Assembly: GCA_963514095.1 (NCBI GenBank)
Contig: OY741273.1
Coordinates: 21,683,046 to 21,747,045, forward strand
Source: Eutrigla gurnardus
Taxonomy: Eukaryota; Chordata; Actinopteri; Perciformes; Triglidae
Length of the DNA: 64,000 nucleotides
Direction: 5' to 3'
The translations under genes and the position numbers were made by a program. Below the pieces are notes generated by a model. That model worked only from the letters and a program-made list of their open reading frames with translations, was not told the origin of the DNA and did no database searches. Shown in pieces: positions 1-13,900 of the stretch. Within the stretch, counting starts at the first letter, position 1. Every line of letters begins with the position of its first letter.

Positions 1-334
1 TCTGGCTAACTTGACCCAGCTAAGAACTTGTAAAGTGTTTACAACAGGACGTGACAATGATGGGTAATATTTTAAAAACAACATGTAGGATCATTCATGC
101 AAGTCGTATTCAGTTCTTCCAGTTTCCCATGATGCATCACGTGTCAACACAACCAGCAGCATTCTCAGATTAGACCTTTTTTTTGTTTTGCTTTGGTTTT
201 CTGCTGAACAGAACATTCACGAACAAAATATTAACTGGCAAATTTGCTGTGATGCCAATATCAAGTGATTCATTCATCGCATTCACAGAAGAGCAACTGA
301 TGTTTTTTTTGTCTGGTGAGGTAACACACACTCA

Positions 335-413
<79 letters not shown>

Positions 414-1736
414 ATGCACATGCACCTGAAAAGAGACTGAGGCTCAATTACATCCCTTCTGCAGCCAAAGAAGATTATGAGTAGGTGCATGGGGTATTTG
501 AATTACAAGGGATTAAATGAGTGTTGGCAATTATGACTAAATCCATCGTAAATGTTCGCTTTAACAAAGACGGGATTGTGGGTTGTCATAATATATATTT
601 CATGTTTTGTGGGAACCTCCACTTTAATAGCTTAGTTTCACACAGCCTCTGTGTGAGTACTCAGCTGGAGACTCACAGTGGGGCTGGATTCAGAGCAGGG
701 TTTTGGTCTCCGGTCTTTGTGGGTGTGTGGTTTCTGTTTGGGGTGGGGGTCTTGCACATCCAGCTGAGATACAGAGATGATACTGTTGTGAAAATAAACA
801 CTGGTAAGTGAAGTGGGGTTATAGTGTCTGTGTTTTGGATGTCGTAAGTGAACACACAGCTGGCTAATAGAATCATGTTACAGATTCTGCTTTTAAACAG
901 AATCTGTCTAGACTAAAGGAGAGAACATTGCTGTCCGAATTGCATAATTTTACAGGAGTTGTTGGTGTAGCCAAAATGCCATCTCTGGAACCCGCTGGAG
1001 ATATCATCATACTCCCGTTGAGCAGTCAAGACAACAGTGTAGCTACACTCTTATCACCAAAACATGACAAAACTTGTGCTGAACAAGACCAGATGTGTGC
1101 ATGTTTGTGCAACACGTAGCCCATGCAAGTCACGAGCCAATTCTCTCCTGAAAACTTTAGTCTTTGTTTCACTGCTGCCTGTTTAAACACAATCTTCCCT
1201 GTGTTCTAAGCATCAGATGCTAAAGTGACAGGGTATGTGTGCAGTCATGATGTTGATGAACGTAAGTGATTTTTTGGGGGGTTTGAAATCTCTTGAGCTT
1301 TCCAAAGATTGCTGTGAAATTTTCTCATTATGAAACATATTTGTCAAGAGCTGGCCACACAAAGTGTCCTGATAGCGTTGGTCAATACCACGCAACAAAA
1401 GGCAGTGACATTGCATATTGTATCCCAAAGGCAAATGCTATGCTGGGAGACATTGTCATTTTTATTTATTTTTTTATTTTCACTGTGCAAGAAATTGTTC
1501 TTGCAAAATAAGAAATTATTGAGTGTGAAGTATTTCTGGATGATGTTACTTGTTGGTGTTGGTCTTCAATTAAATCGTTCAAATACTGGGTCTACTGACT
1601 TGCATGTGCCTCCTTAAAAAAATGAACAGACTCTCTACTACTCTCAGAAATGCACTATATTAACCTTTGCAATGTTAACTCAGAATGAAACTGAAAATGA
1701 AGAGAAAAAAGAGCCTCCACAGTCATAAAAAAATGA
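1..1736. other. Intergenic region, no gene seen
   Basis: No open frame here looks like a protein I recognise, and no splice-bounded coding segment was found. The segment lies downstream (3') of the minus-strand S28 peptidase gene. It contains a long CA microsatellite at 336-409 and otherwise unremarkable AT-rich sequence. Confidence 0.6.
336..409. repeat. (CA)n microsatellite
   Basis: About 37 uninterrupted CA units. The short open frame across it encodes only alternating Thr-His and is not a gene. Confidence 0.97.
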
Positions 1737-1742
1737 TTTATT
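1737..1742 (-). terminator. Candidate polyadenylation signal of the S28 peptidase gene
   Basis: Read on the minus strand this is AATAAA, about 176 nt past the stop codon at 1918-1920. It is a plausible end for the transcript. The sequence is A/T rich, so a chance match is possible. Confidence 0.45.
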
Positions 1743-1917
1743 CATTGGTTCAAAATTGCCCCCCACATTTAAAATACCCAACTGTGTGAGTACTGATGCT
1801 TGTGTAAAGCAGTCATAAGCATGGCAGTAAAATAAGAAGGCTCACTCCAACGTCACTGATCTGACAAAAGAGGAATCGGTTTGCTTTGCAGAGCCATCGA
1901 TTTGGCCCGTTTGTCAC

Positions 1918-4900
1918 TCATTGATTCAGCCACTTCTGGAGGAGTAAGAAGATGCGGTCACGGGCCAGAGCCAGCTGTAGGAGATCCTGGCTCCTGGCAG
2001 GGTACATGTTGGCACAGTGGGCTGTTCCTGGATCAGCGAAAAAAATAAATAAATAAAAACTTAAAGGATATGGCAGTGGGAAAAAAAAGAAGTAAAACTG
2101 TGTTTTCTGAGTTACGAGAATAATTATCCACCTAATAAAGTTAGAGTAGAACAAGTGAGCCATTGTTCTACTCTGAAACTGTTGCTTGGTTTCTGTAATG
2201 TAAGAGCAACCACAAATGAAATCCAGTCCTCTGTTCACTCATGCGACAGATTTTTAGACACTAATTAGAAAACCGCTAATTCAAAAAAGGTTCAATGATA
2301 AGCTGTGGTCAAAGGAGAGGTGTACCTGCTGTAAGAAGAACAGACAGCACGTATTGCAATCAGGTGTATTCTGTGTACGTTGGATGTCGTTTAAATCCCA
2401 CTGAACTGATATCCACTTTGTAAAATTGCAAACAGACCAATTGTGAATTGCATTTTGACTATGATTTTCCCGTTACGCATATTCTTTCTCACCTTTGATG
2501 AAAACAGCGGGGAGGTCCGGTGTGATGTCCTGGGTGATTCCCAAGGCGTGCCAGGGGTCAATGGACCCGTTGGGAAGAACTATTCTGGTGGAGCGGATGT
2601 CGTAGCCGCCGTAAAACTCGTTGGTCTGGCCCACGGCCTCCGCCACCTGCTTGGCACTGACGTTGTAGAAGTCTGCGCACTGTTTCACATGGTACCTAGA
2701 TGAGAGAACACAGACTGATGCAATGAAACTGGAAAGAGAGTGGCCAGTGTGCAAAGTAATAGTCGGTGGAGGGATTACAGGTGTGGAAGTCGTACATCTA
2801 AGTGTATTCAGCAGAGAGGCATGTTTGGTGCACTCACGCAAGAGGGAAGCCAGTGAATGGTTGGTTGGGCGAATCAGTGCTCTGGTAGAATCCAAATTCA
2901 GTGCAGGTCTGGTAAACCCACTGTCTCCCTGACAACACACACACAAACACACGCACACACACACACGCACACACACACACACGCACACACACAACACAAT
3001 TGCATATGTATTTCAACAGAGCAGATAATGAGTTTAAAATGGTTTTAAAGTGTCCACTTTCTGTTATTCAGCCCCGGTTAGAGGGAGGGGGGAGGTCAGG
3101 GGAATTTAATGCAGACACATCCCAGTGACTTTTTAAGAGACGACTTCCTGATCCCCACCCCTCCCTCCAGCCCCCCTCTCATGAAACCGAACCTGGGAAC
3201 TGGAATCAGAGCCCAGGGCGATGCTACGACATGCAGAGGTTGTTACTCAACACTGAGTGCCCGGACAAGAGGCATATAATTTAACTCCTAACCTTAGAAT
3301 AGACTCGTTTGTGTAATGCTCTTAATTTACATTTACCTCAACATTATTTTGGGATTTTCACATAATTTCAGAACATATTTAGTTACATGACGTAATTACA
3401 TTGTTTGATGTTCCTACTTGGCCGGAACCTGCCTAGTTTATTTTTATGTAACTAGGCTTTTATGAAGCCTTTCGGCAACACCAAGAAATGGGTTTGCTAT
3501 GTTATGACTGCAACCACATCCCATACTCAGCACATAACCTGTCTTGTGTTTTATTCTGGTCTCCTGAGGCTACTGATGTTCCTGCCTCTACTATTATTAT
3601 TGTTGGCTGTCGGTGAAAGAGTTCAATGTGACATCACGCCCGCTGTGCTGTTCTCTGTCATGAGAACAACCAAAAAAACCACACCACCTGACAACGAGCA
3701 GACCAAACGGACCCCAAAAGTACACGGTACCTTGAAAACAAATAGCTGGTAGTGATGAGGGTGAGATTTTAAAAACAGATCCAACTAAAAATAACCATGT
3801 CTACAAATGTACCCACCTCCCCCTGCAGCCGGCCCATCCCAAGATGCATTAGTCATGTCCCTGAGGTAGCTCTGGTAGCTGACATTCAGGCATTTGATAG
3901 AGAAGGTGTCCATCATGAGGCGGGCCACAGCAGCGTAGCGGGCGTAAGGATCCCCCAGTGACGTGTCGCCCATCACATCACACAGCACCTTGATGGTGAT
4001 GTTGGTTCCCATCACGCCCTAAATTCAAAAAGAGGAAGAGAAAAAAAAAGTCAAATGAATTCATCACCTTCTCCATATATATGGTTGAAGCAAATATATG
4101 AAAAACTGTCTCATGATGATGATGATGATTAAGGAGTCATTTTCTGCAGGTGAAAGTATCCCCCGGGCTTTTATTGTGATAGGAGGAGACATGAACTTGT
4201 GATCCATACTTTGCAGACACACAAGGTCCAGTTCCCCGTTATTCAGTTCTGGTTGAGAAGGAATGCAACTTGTCGGGGGAGTTTCATGCGGACACATCTC
4301 AGTGGCGTTTGAAGAGACCACTTCCTGTTCCAGCGATTCCCCTCCAGCGCTCCCACTCATGAAATTGAAGCCGGGAAACCCGTCATCCTCAAAGTCCGGC
4401 TTGAGGGCCAGCGTGTTTGTTGGCAGTATAGCACCATCCCAATAGAAACAGGTGTTTCTTGACACACAGGCTTCCTGTCAGAGGCTTCACTGCCACCCAA
4501 TGGACCGTTGTAGGCAAGTGGTTAAAAGGCCCATTTCGCTCACATCAGGGGAAGTAACAAGAAACGATCTGCATGGCTAGATACCACAAGGGAAAAGTGA
4601 GAAATGATGTATATCGTTCTTGAGCTTGGAAGCAGCAGCTGAAAAAAAAAAACCTAAACAATCTGGTGTCAAGGTGCATTTAGTAGATGCTCTGGAGCTT
4701 TGAAAGCTCCCAAACTGTCGTTAAATGGACCTGGTGACGACATCGCTTTGTGAGATTGTGGAATTATCATATGCATGATGTGGAAGTAAACGGAGCCTCT
4801 AGAATGCCTTTGATGATTCCATGGTTTTCTCTTCATGCAAAATATAACTGCAAGTAAGAGAGAAGAGGGGAAATTATCATATATATTGGCCTTATCTATT

Positions 4901-7900
4901 ATGGCTCAACATATCCTCTTAATGTTCATTGTGGGAAATTAACTGGTCACGAGATCACATTCAAATCTCAGTCGTACCAATATTATTAAAATGTTACGAC
5001 AAAATGTTTTGTTTAACCTTTATGTAACCCTCACTGAAACTGGACCCTGGCCAAGACTTGCAGCAGGATCTTGCTCTGCACATTACCACAGCTTCTGTGG
5101 AAGTTCCCGCTACTGTACGTGACTGCAAGACCATGTTTTGGTCGTGATGACTCACACAGAGACTCACAAGGTCAGCGTCACTGTTGGTAATCAATAACTA
5201 ACAGCCACTAAAAGCGGTCTAACTATCCACCGAACTGCAGGTGAAAACAATGCCAGCCACAAGCTATCGCCAAGCTAAAGTTAAAATCTGACCTTTCTGA
5301 TCGCAATAGGAGCGCTTATTTGTCATTTTTATGTTCAACCTGTATTTGACTGTTGAAAATAAATACATTTGTGTACCTTGTCCAAGATATTTGGCATAAA
5401 AACAATAAATACACAACTGGTGATATACTGCACAAAATGCATATAAAATCAAGGTCTACATCAATAAAAGTGATTTTGTCATGATGAATCGGAGAAATGG
5501 AGGAAACATCATGGACTTGTGGATAGTTGATTGATCCCTTTGTTTCTATACAAACCCACAACATTAAAAAGCAGTCGTAGTTCTTACGTGTGAAAGGAAA
5601 GTCGTGTTGCTATCAACTATAAATGACCCACGACTACACGACTCTCTGCATCTTCTGAATAAAAAGAGGAATGTGGCGTTACATAACGTCCTTCCGCGTT
5701 TTATAAAGCACCCCATTGATAACCCCTCAACTGTGAAGCCACAGCACTGCCTCTTCTGCTTGAGTTACACCTCGGTCCTAGTTCTTACCCAAATTCCTCA
5801 GTGGTACCTAAAACCTGGTAGTTTGCTCTATACCCGGCCCTTTGTGTCAGGGAGGCAGCTGCTGGCTGCGTCGGTCGGCTAATGCTGTGGACTCCGTGGC
5901 CCGCCGCTCCTCTCAGTTCTTTTATAAGCGTCTCTTTAGCTTGGGGGGCGACAGGAAACCAGAGAGACCACAGAGTCTTTTGTTACTTTTTCACATCAGC
6001 TTATTGGTAACCGGACTCACGTCTCCTCAAGGCACCAGGGGGACAGAGAGAGGGGATGGGATGAGAAAAGGGGGAGCTGGTAAAAAAAAAAAAGAAAAGG
6101 GCACCAAGAGGAAAAAAGGAAAGAAATAGGACAGATGTACAGTAACAGATAATAAGAAAATGACTTTCCGTCCGTGCCGTACCGTCCGTGAGTGAGTGTG
6201 CACCTCTGTGTCTGTCCATGGCTAATCTCGCATTCTGCATACTGTTTTGGGTGGCCAGTTATGGCCGCACGCTTAAGAACCTATCCGTGGTTACGATGAC
6301 TCACGCTTTCTAAAAGAAATCACCTTTGATCGCCTGTTAAAGCACGCCACTGAATGCCTGCTGACTCCTCCTCTGCTACTCTTAACTGTACACACTACTG
6401 TATCCCGCCGCTGTGACGCCGGCAGGCAGCTTGGCGAGTTTTGTTTTTGGAAAGACTTCTGCAAACATCGCCACTTATTTGTGTGTTTGAATTAAATGTG
6501 TTGCAAGATGCCTTACAGCCTATTGGTGTCATTTTTGGGGTTCGGTTCAATCAATCACACTATAGGGCAGTGGTGTTTACAGACACATCTGGAGGAGATC
6601 TACCTGAGTGCACCTTGTTCGTATGTATTTCTTCTCTTCTTCCTGTTGCAGATAACTGATTAAAAATCTCACACCAGCTGGATCGTGTCCACATTTGACC
6701 CTGAATGATGTAATATGCAAGTTAATCTATTATTATTATTATTATCATCATTATCACCAGTACATTTGTCATGACCCTGGGCTTCATTAGAGGTTTTTAC
6801 TATTCTTTACTGCGTTTCAGAAGCGTTTCGACTAACACGTAAGAGCGGAAAATACAGGAACAGGAGACAAAGTAGGTGAGCAAGCAGACCCGGGAGACTC
6901 TCTTACAAGGCAGTAACGCCGGGCCCCTCACTGCTCAACAACGCAGGGTTTATGATGTTTCAGTAGACTGCTTGTCTGTAACCCTCCTGGCATCACATAG
7001 ATGCCTTTCACTCCTCCAAGACTGGACCCTGGGTCAACCAGACCTACAAAGGATCTACTCAAGCTCTGCCATCTCAGTTGAACATGCATGAACGATGTCA
7101 TATCTGATATATTGTTTCTAAAGCACATCTATAACAGTCATCCCAGAGGGGATTGAGTGAACTATAATGGAATCATTTCGCTGGTCGGTCTATAAAAAAT
7201 GCAACGTGCCTTTAAGTTCAGTTCAAGCTTTTTTTCAAACTGGAACTTTCCTCCAATCATAATTCTCTTTTCATGTCCATGTACACATATTCAAGGGCTC
7301 GATGGATTGTAGAGATAGATTTTTCTGTGTCTTTGGAACGTTAGGACCGACCTGGTGAGCCATGCATCAAGTCTAAGTGGAACTATAATGATGTAACTGA
7401 TGAACATTAGGCTTGAATGAATAAGCAAGGGGTCCATAAAAAAGTATGGACATTGGCAAAGGTTGACCCTTTAAAATAATAGCTCCTCTTTTGGGGTTTA
7501 GAGGTGCTGCTATGTGGATTCTGTAACATTTGGACAGCTATTTCCCCTAGTTCCAGTCTTGATTCTATGCTAAGCTAACCACCAACTGCCTCTAGCGTCA
7601 TATTTGAGTTATGAGCTATTCCTCAATGGAGCTAATAAGCTCTGTAAATATTTTTTTATGTCTCATGTTGGTCTATATACTATTTGTGAGCTATCAATAC
7701 TTATTTTGACACCACATTTTAAGACAGCAACCGCACAACATGTCCGCTATTGGTCGTCAAAATCCATGTTTCGGGATGTTTTACTGATGTTGCTTGGCAT
7801 GAGTCTACTCCCCCTCACCTCAAAGTCCCTGTTGTCTTCATTGTACTGGACCACATCCATGAAGTTGCCAGCCATCGTTTCCAGGAAGTAGGCCAAGTCC

Positions 7901-10900
7901 ATCTCTGTCTGGTTCTGCAGTTTGGAACACAAGCTGGATGAGATGAAGAAGAGGCGGCGGCGGTGGAATGGGGGGCGATGGAGGATGGACCATGGGGGAG
8001 ATGGAGAGGAAAATTAGGAGAGCAAAGTTAGACCAAAGCATGTTCGGCAGTTGAACAGTGCAGCTAGTTTCTCTTTCCCTTTGTTCTCAGGAAATAAAAC
8101 ATCAGGCCGTTTCAATGAAAGTTCAAAACAAACCACCAGCCGGCGTTATGACCTCCTTTTGTATGGTACTTGTTGAGAGGAAGTGTTGAACCCTGGATGT
8201 GGATGGGTTTCATTGACCTCTATACAAAAAGTTACAACTCATCTCTCCAAATAGAGAATAACAATCTTTATTTAGCTGGTGGCTCTAGGGAAAGCAACGT
8301 CCGTCTGTCAGTCAACCACTTTGGTCCAGACTGAAACGTTTTGGATGGATCGCCACAAAGACATTTGTGGTCCCCAAAGGAAGAACCCGACTGACTTTCT
8401 TCTTTTAGCGCCACCATGACGACAGCTTGTCTGACCGTCTGTCAGACCTAAACTGGTAAATTTGGCGTGCCTATGTCGAGACGTGCCGATTTGTCAGTAC
8501 ATGGGTTTGTGTGCTCATACTCCCTTTGCGATGAAATTGTGACGCAAGTATTGGTCGGTTTGGTTTGGGAGCTGGACAAGCTTGTAAAACCACCTTGTGA
8601 CCTTTGTGTCTGCATGAGGACACGTCTGCACCTACAGTCTGTAGGATGTGCACGGAGCTCAAATAAAAAGACGTTCCAGTAGGGCACGCAGTCGAGGCTT
8701 TAGTGCGGTGCTGAGCTCTGTGCGACTAACCGCATCATTATAACCTCGAAGCCTATTTATTGATCATGTTGGCTGACCTTACAGTCATTATACCAACCAA
8801 AAATATGCAAAACACCACCAGACTGCTGACGCAGCAAAAACTGAGGAATAACGTCATACTTCAAACAATGGGAGAAAATGAAAAAGGGACTGAGAAAAAA
8901 ATAAATACTAAAGGGATTCATCTAAGTCGAAGCCCTCCAACTTTTTAAGTAATATTCATATATTTCCATTTCTACTTCATCCTTGCCAGGGAGTAAACGA
9001 CTTTGAAATTACATTGCAGTAATAATTAATTACAGCAATTATAACAGTGTGTGGAATATGATTAACTATTTTGAATAAAATGTGTAATTTACAGGTTTGC
9101 CATAGACAATCAGTGCAGAAACTAAAGACACATATATTTGCATAATAATGATACTATCCAGACATGCAGGAAGGCTTACAGGGCTTTATTACAGTGACTG
9201 GACACATTTTTGTTGTAGTGTGTGTTGCTTCGAATTCCCCATGTTTTTTTGCTTTCTCATGTTAAAAAAGTGGTTGCCAATGATGGCAACCAAAGGCCAA
9301 GAACTGGTGACCAACTTCTAAAAAAATGATGTGTCACCGTCGAGCCCAGCAAAGAAACCGGATCACATCCTCGTATTCCTCTCAGGTCTGACATTCCAGA
9401 GTCCTCAGTCCAAGAAGATCTGACGGACACTCATGAAGATGTAACAGGACCAGGCTCAAATTAGGAACCGAGACAACCCTCGCTGCTCTTTGAACCTCTC
9501 ACATAACTTCAGGTATCGTTATAGTCCGGCCGTTCTGAAACCCACGTCATACCTGCACTGCAAAATCAGCCCTTCTAGAAAGAAGTAAAATATTCTCATA
9601 TTCAATCAAATTATCTTGTATCAAGCAGAAAAATCTGCCAATGGGGTAAGCTTTTTTTGCTTGACAAGCAATTCTTAAAATAAGCCCAAATTTCTTAGCT
9701 CCGAAAGACTAAAATGAGACTTTAAACTAGACAGAAAATCTTAAACTAATCCAAATTCTTCTAAAACAAGCAATGAAAAAAACACTAATTCAAGATTAAA
9801 TTACTCAAAATTAGAATTTAAGTCTCTTTACTAATTTAAGAAATTACACCTTAATCTGGGATTGATAATGAGCATAAAAGTAGTTAAAATAAGACATAAT
9901 TTCTTAAAACAGCATAACAAATATAAAAGTGATGTCTTAAATCAAGATACTTGACTTGAAACTTTCTCAGTTAATTTTTTTTTTTTTTTTATGGCTGGAG
10001 TGCCATGCAAGCCTTTTTTATTTGTATTATGAGAGAGACAGTGTGGAAAGGGGAGATAGAGGGGGAAGACATTCGCGAAGGAGATTGCCGGGCCGGGAGT
10101 CGAACCACTGATCTCCGTACATGGGGCGGCTGCCTTATCCACTGCGCCACCGGCTGAGCCTCCGTACATGGGGCGGCTGCCTTATCCACTGCGCCACCGA
10201 CCGCCCCAGTTAATTTTTTTTATTAACTTTGCAATACAATTGCTCAATTCAACATCCAAAAAAAAAAGGGCACTTCTGCATTCCAGATCCATCATAATCA
10301 AACAGATTGAAAAGCCAGTTTTGATTTGAACCTCACTATCAAAATAATAATAAATCAGTTATTGTAGCAGCATAGCAACTAAACATCATGTTGCAGCTGG
10401 TTTGCAGCATAATATCCCATATGGTTTTCAATCTCACCAAGCAACTGTCCTGTAATGAAAATGAAAATATTAATAATAAAAACTTTTGTCCTTGTTTCAT
10501 GGCATTCTTGAATTGAGATGTTGTGCAAATGGTCTTACTCTTAAAATAAGGCAAATAATCTTGGTGCCCCGCTGGGTTTGATCGTAAAACATTTTTATAC
10601 TCTTTTTTCTGGTTCATTCTAGCTCAAAATTAGCTGGAATATCTTATCAAGAAAAAGTAAGGCATACTTTCTTAAAATGAGATATTTTTTCTAATGCAAA
10701 ACTTGCTTGACAAGATTAATATTCTTTTTGGACAAAAAATAAGACTTATTTTCTTGATACAAGGCTTTTTTTACTTTCTTGAAATTCCATTTTTGCAGTG
10801 TGCTCATTTAACGGTTCCCCTCACTGTCAGAACACGAGCACATCACACGGAATTATTTAACATCTTTTGGAAATACATGTATTCTCTTCCTTGTCAAAAG

Positions 10901-13900
10901 TGAGAAAAGACGATGCCAAACTTTACAGTGAACGTGAAGCTGCTGCCAAAAAACTGTTAGCTTAGCTTAGCATAAAGACTGGAAGTGGGTCAAACTATTG
11001 CTGTATCGGGAAAAACCTGACAGCACACACTGAAGAATGTATCGCTTCAAACGACTTAATTTACCATCAACACTGATCTGACATCCACATAAAAAGGTAT
11101 AAGACTGGAAATCCTTCCAAAACTGATAAAACTTACTTCATTATTCCCACATCTCCAGTGACAAATCTACCAACTGCTAAAACACATGCTCTGTGGTCAT
11201 ATTCTGCCATCTGACAATAAAAACAGGCCTTTTTTCACAGCAGATATTTGGATTTAATTATAGGAAAAGCCCAGGTCTAACCAGTAACACATTAATCCAT
11301 GCCGTCCATGTTAGTTTCCCACATCCAGAACCTGATGATGTGCATGCTGGCTCACTGTTGCGGGTTGCTGTTTGTGAACACAGCATTCAAAATCAACCCC
11401 TCAACGAGCGAGCGAGAGAGAGAGCGCGTAGAGGTGGCCGAGTGAGCTCCAGTGTGAATGAAAAGGGGGACCAGCGTTGGTGAGAACTAAGCCGTGAAGA
11501 ATAGAAAATGTTATTTTGTGATCGCTTCACAGCGGTCGCTGTTTTACGTTCTAAAGCACAAACGGACACAACTCCTCGCAAACCTGCGGGAAGTTGCCAG
11601 ACTTTAAATGAATGCAGCCCAAGACACACTTCATCCTGCTGTGGCCTGTCTGCTCTCTCTGTGGCTCTGATATAGCAGCAGAGAGACTGAAGGAAGAAAC
11701 GCAGACGCAGATAATAACACAGCATTGAACACCTGTTCCCCGCCGCTTAACTAACATAACTTGAGTGTATTCCCGTCTTCCAGATCTTAAAGAATGACAC
11801 CCAAGGATGTAGGATAGAGAAGATATGAGTTAAGACACTGTACTTGAAGTCTTTTGTGATGTTGTCATAGGTCTTGGGGTCCTGCAGGCGCTGATGAAGG
11901 GTACTTGAAGCCTTTTTCACCAACATTGGGCACTCGGTCTTCTCTGAAGCCAGCGAACGCCACACAACCTCCAAGTACTCTGGCAAAACACGAAGACAGA
12001 GGGAGAGGTGGACACTTAAAGCTGGGCTGCTTTAAAAAAAGACGACATTAATACACAATAACCCACAATAAACATACAGGGTTATTTTGAGGCAAAAGCA
12101 CTGCATGAACCCAGTTCTAGTCGAGGACTTTTATTTCAAAAAGGTCTTGTGAGGTTGAAAGTGAAATGATGACTCTCCACCGAAGTGAATTTCACTGTTT
12201 ATAAAACCCTAAAAAGCAGGCTCTCAGACGAAAAAATCCATTACAAAACCTTGGAATATTTCCACCTGGAGTGGAAGCCAATCTCTTGCTTGTGATTGTG
12301 CTGACTAACTGCAATGACATTTTGGGGAAATAATCACTGACGTCTGTACACCCACGTACACAATTCTGTGTGTGTTTTGCCTCTGACATTTTTTGTCGAG
12401 TAGAAAGAAGAGAATGCGGTCGTCTGTGATCATGTCTTCAAGATAGTGTTTGGTGTGTGGGTGGGGACCGGTACAGGTCCGTGTTCAAAGCTACTCTGAC
12501 CTCGATTCCAAGCCCGCTGCCTTTTCCGGACGAAAACAACGGCCTCAGCCAAACACAACACAGACACAGATCGAGTGAACCCTTCCTCATCTTTGATCTG
12601 TCTGCGACTCCTACTTCTGAGACGCTGGACAAAACTGGGAAATTCAAGTGAAACTCAAATTTTAACGCTTGATGCGTTCAGCGGGGATGTTTATACAGGA
12701 GAATGTTGTAAAGACTGCAGGCAGAATGTGTTTCAAAGAGGATGTTCACCCTTCACACGTGTAGTTTACTTCCTGACAGAAAGGCTTACTTAAATCCCTG
12801 GGGATTCAAATAGAGTTTGGCAAAGGAATGGCACATATCTTTGTTTGTGTGTGGGTGTGTGTGTTTGTTTGTGTGTCACTGTGTCTCTTCTTACCTGGGA
12901 AGTTGACAGTAGCGTACACGGGTGCACTCGTGGCCACAGAGGCATGGACTAGGTGTGGGTACTTCAGCCTGAACCAAGCGGCGAGAGAACCCGGGTACGA
13001 CCCCCCGAACGCCACCCACTTCGCGTTGGTCAGCCCTCGGGCCGCCGCAGTCACGACGCGGAAGTGTGCCAGGTCAGCCAGCGCCTGGCGACTGCTGAGG
13101 AAGCGCAGGCTTTCTGTGCTGAGGTCACTAACACGGAGAGAAGTAGGAAGCGTTACAACATTATTTTTGTTTGAGTGAGCGTCTACAGTACATCCAACAT
13201 TCAGGCAGTACATTATGGGCCAGACTGTCTTTTGAGTGCAGGGCTGCCATCTAGTGGTACAACAGCATCACCACTGAGGTGCTCATAAAACTGATGGGAC
13301 AAATTTCTTTTTGGTAATCCCACAGTTCTGTAGTCGCAGACTTGGTCTAAAACTGCTGTGATAACATGTTGGCACATGTCAAATTATACTTCCTCATTCC
13401 TCACTGGGAAACACTCAAACGTACGATAGAATCAAATGTTGTTGTTTTGTTTTAAAGCATGGCTATGAGATGCCCCTTCTGTCTCCTTCCACACATACAC
13501 CTTTGCATTTTGGCTACTTATCTGTTGTACATTTTGATTGCAAAAATTGAGCTGGAGTCCAGGACAGAAATACCAGCATTCTGTAGCATCTTGACGCTGT
13601 ATTTAGTGCCGTCTGGCATTGTTATCACCTGCCTGCCTGCCTGCAGAAACCAACCAAAGAAGTAAAAGTAGGATCATTTTGATAAACTGATGTAAACAGG
13701 CTCAGAGCGAACATGCCTTCGTACTCCTGCTTTTTGGTCTACGGCCACACGGTTGGGATGGATCCATCTCACGGTGGCTGTGCCTGCTGCCATGGACTAC
13801 TACTGTTGATACTATTGCTTCTGTTAATACCACCACTACTGTTAATGCTACTACTACTATACTACTACCAACACCAAATGCAGTTGGAACCCAAGGGCCT

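Noticed and set aside
336..409. CRISPR-like periodic repeat
   Set aside because: This and the other periodic runs are simple di- or trinucleotide microsatellites of a eukaryotic genome, with no spacers.
4064..4465. 133-codon minus-strand open frame in a prss16 intron
   Set aside because: It overlaps one copy of a duplicated intronic segment. The sister copy is not open in the same frame, no protein is recognised, and no splice context joins it to the gene.
10081..10207. tRNA gene on the minus strand
   Set aside because: Box A- and box B-like motifs exist, but the head is duplicated, no cloverleaf closes, and a SINE body, poly-A tail and target duplication follow.
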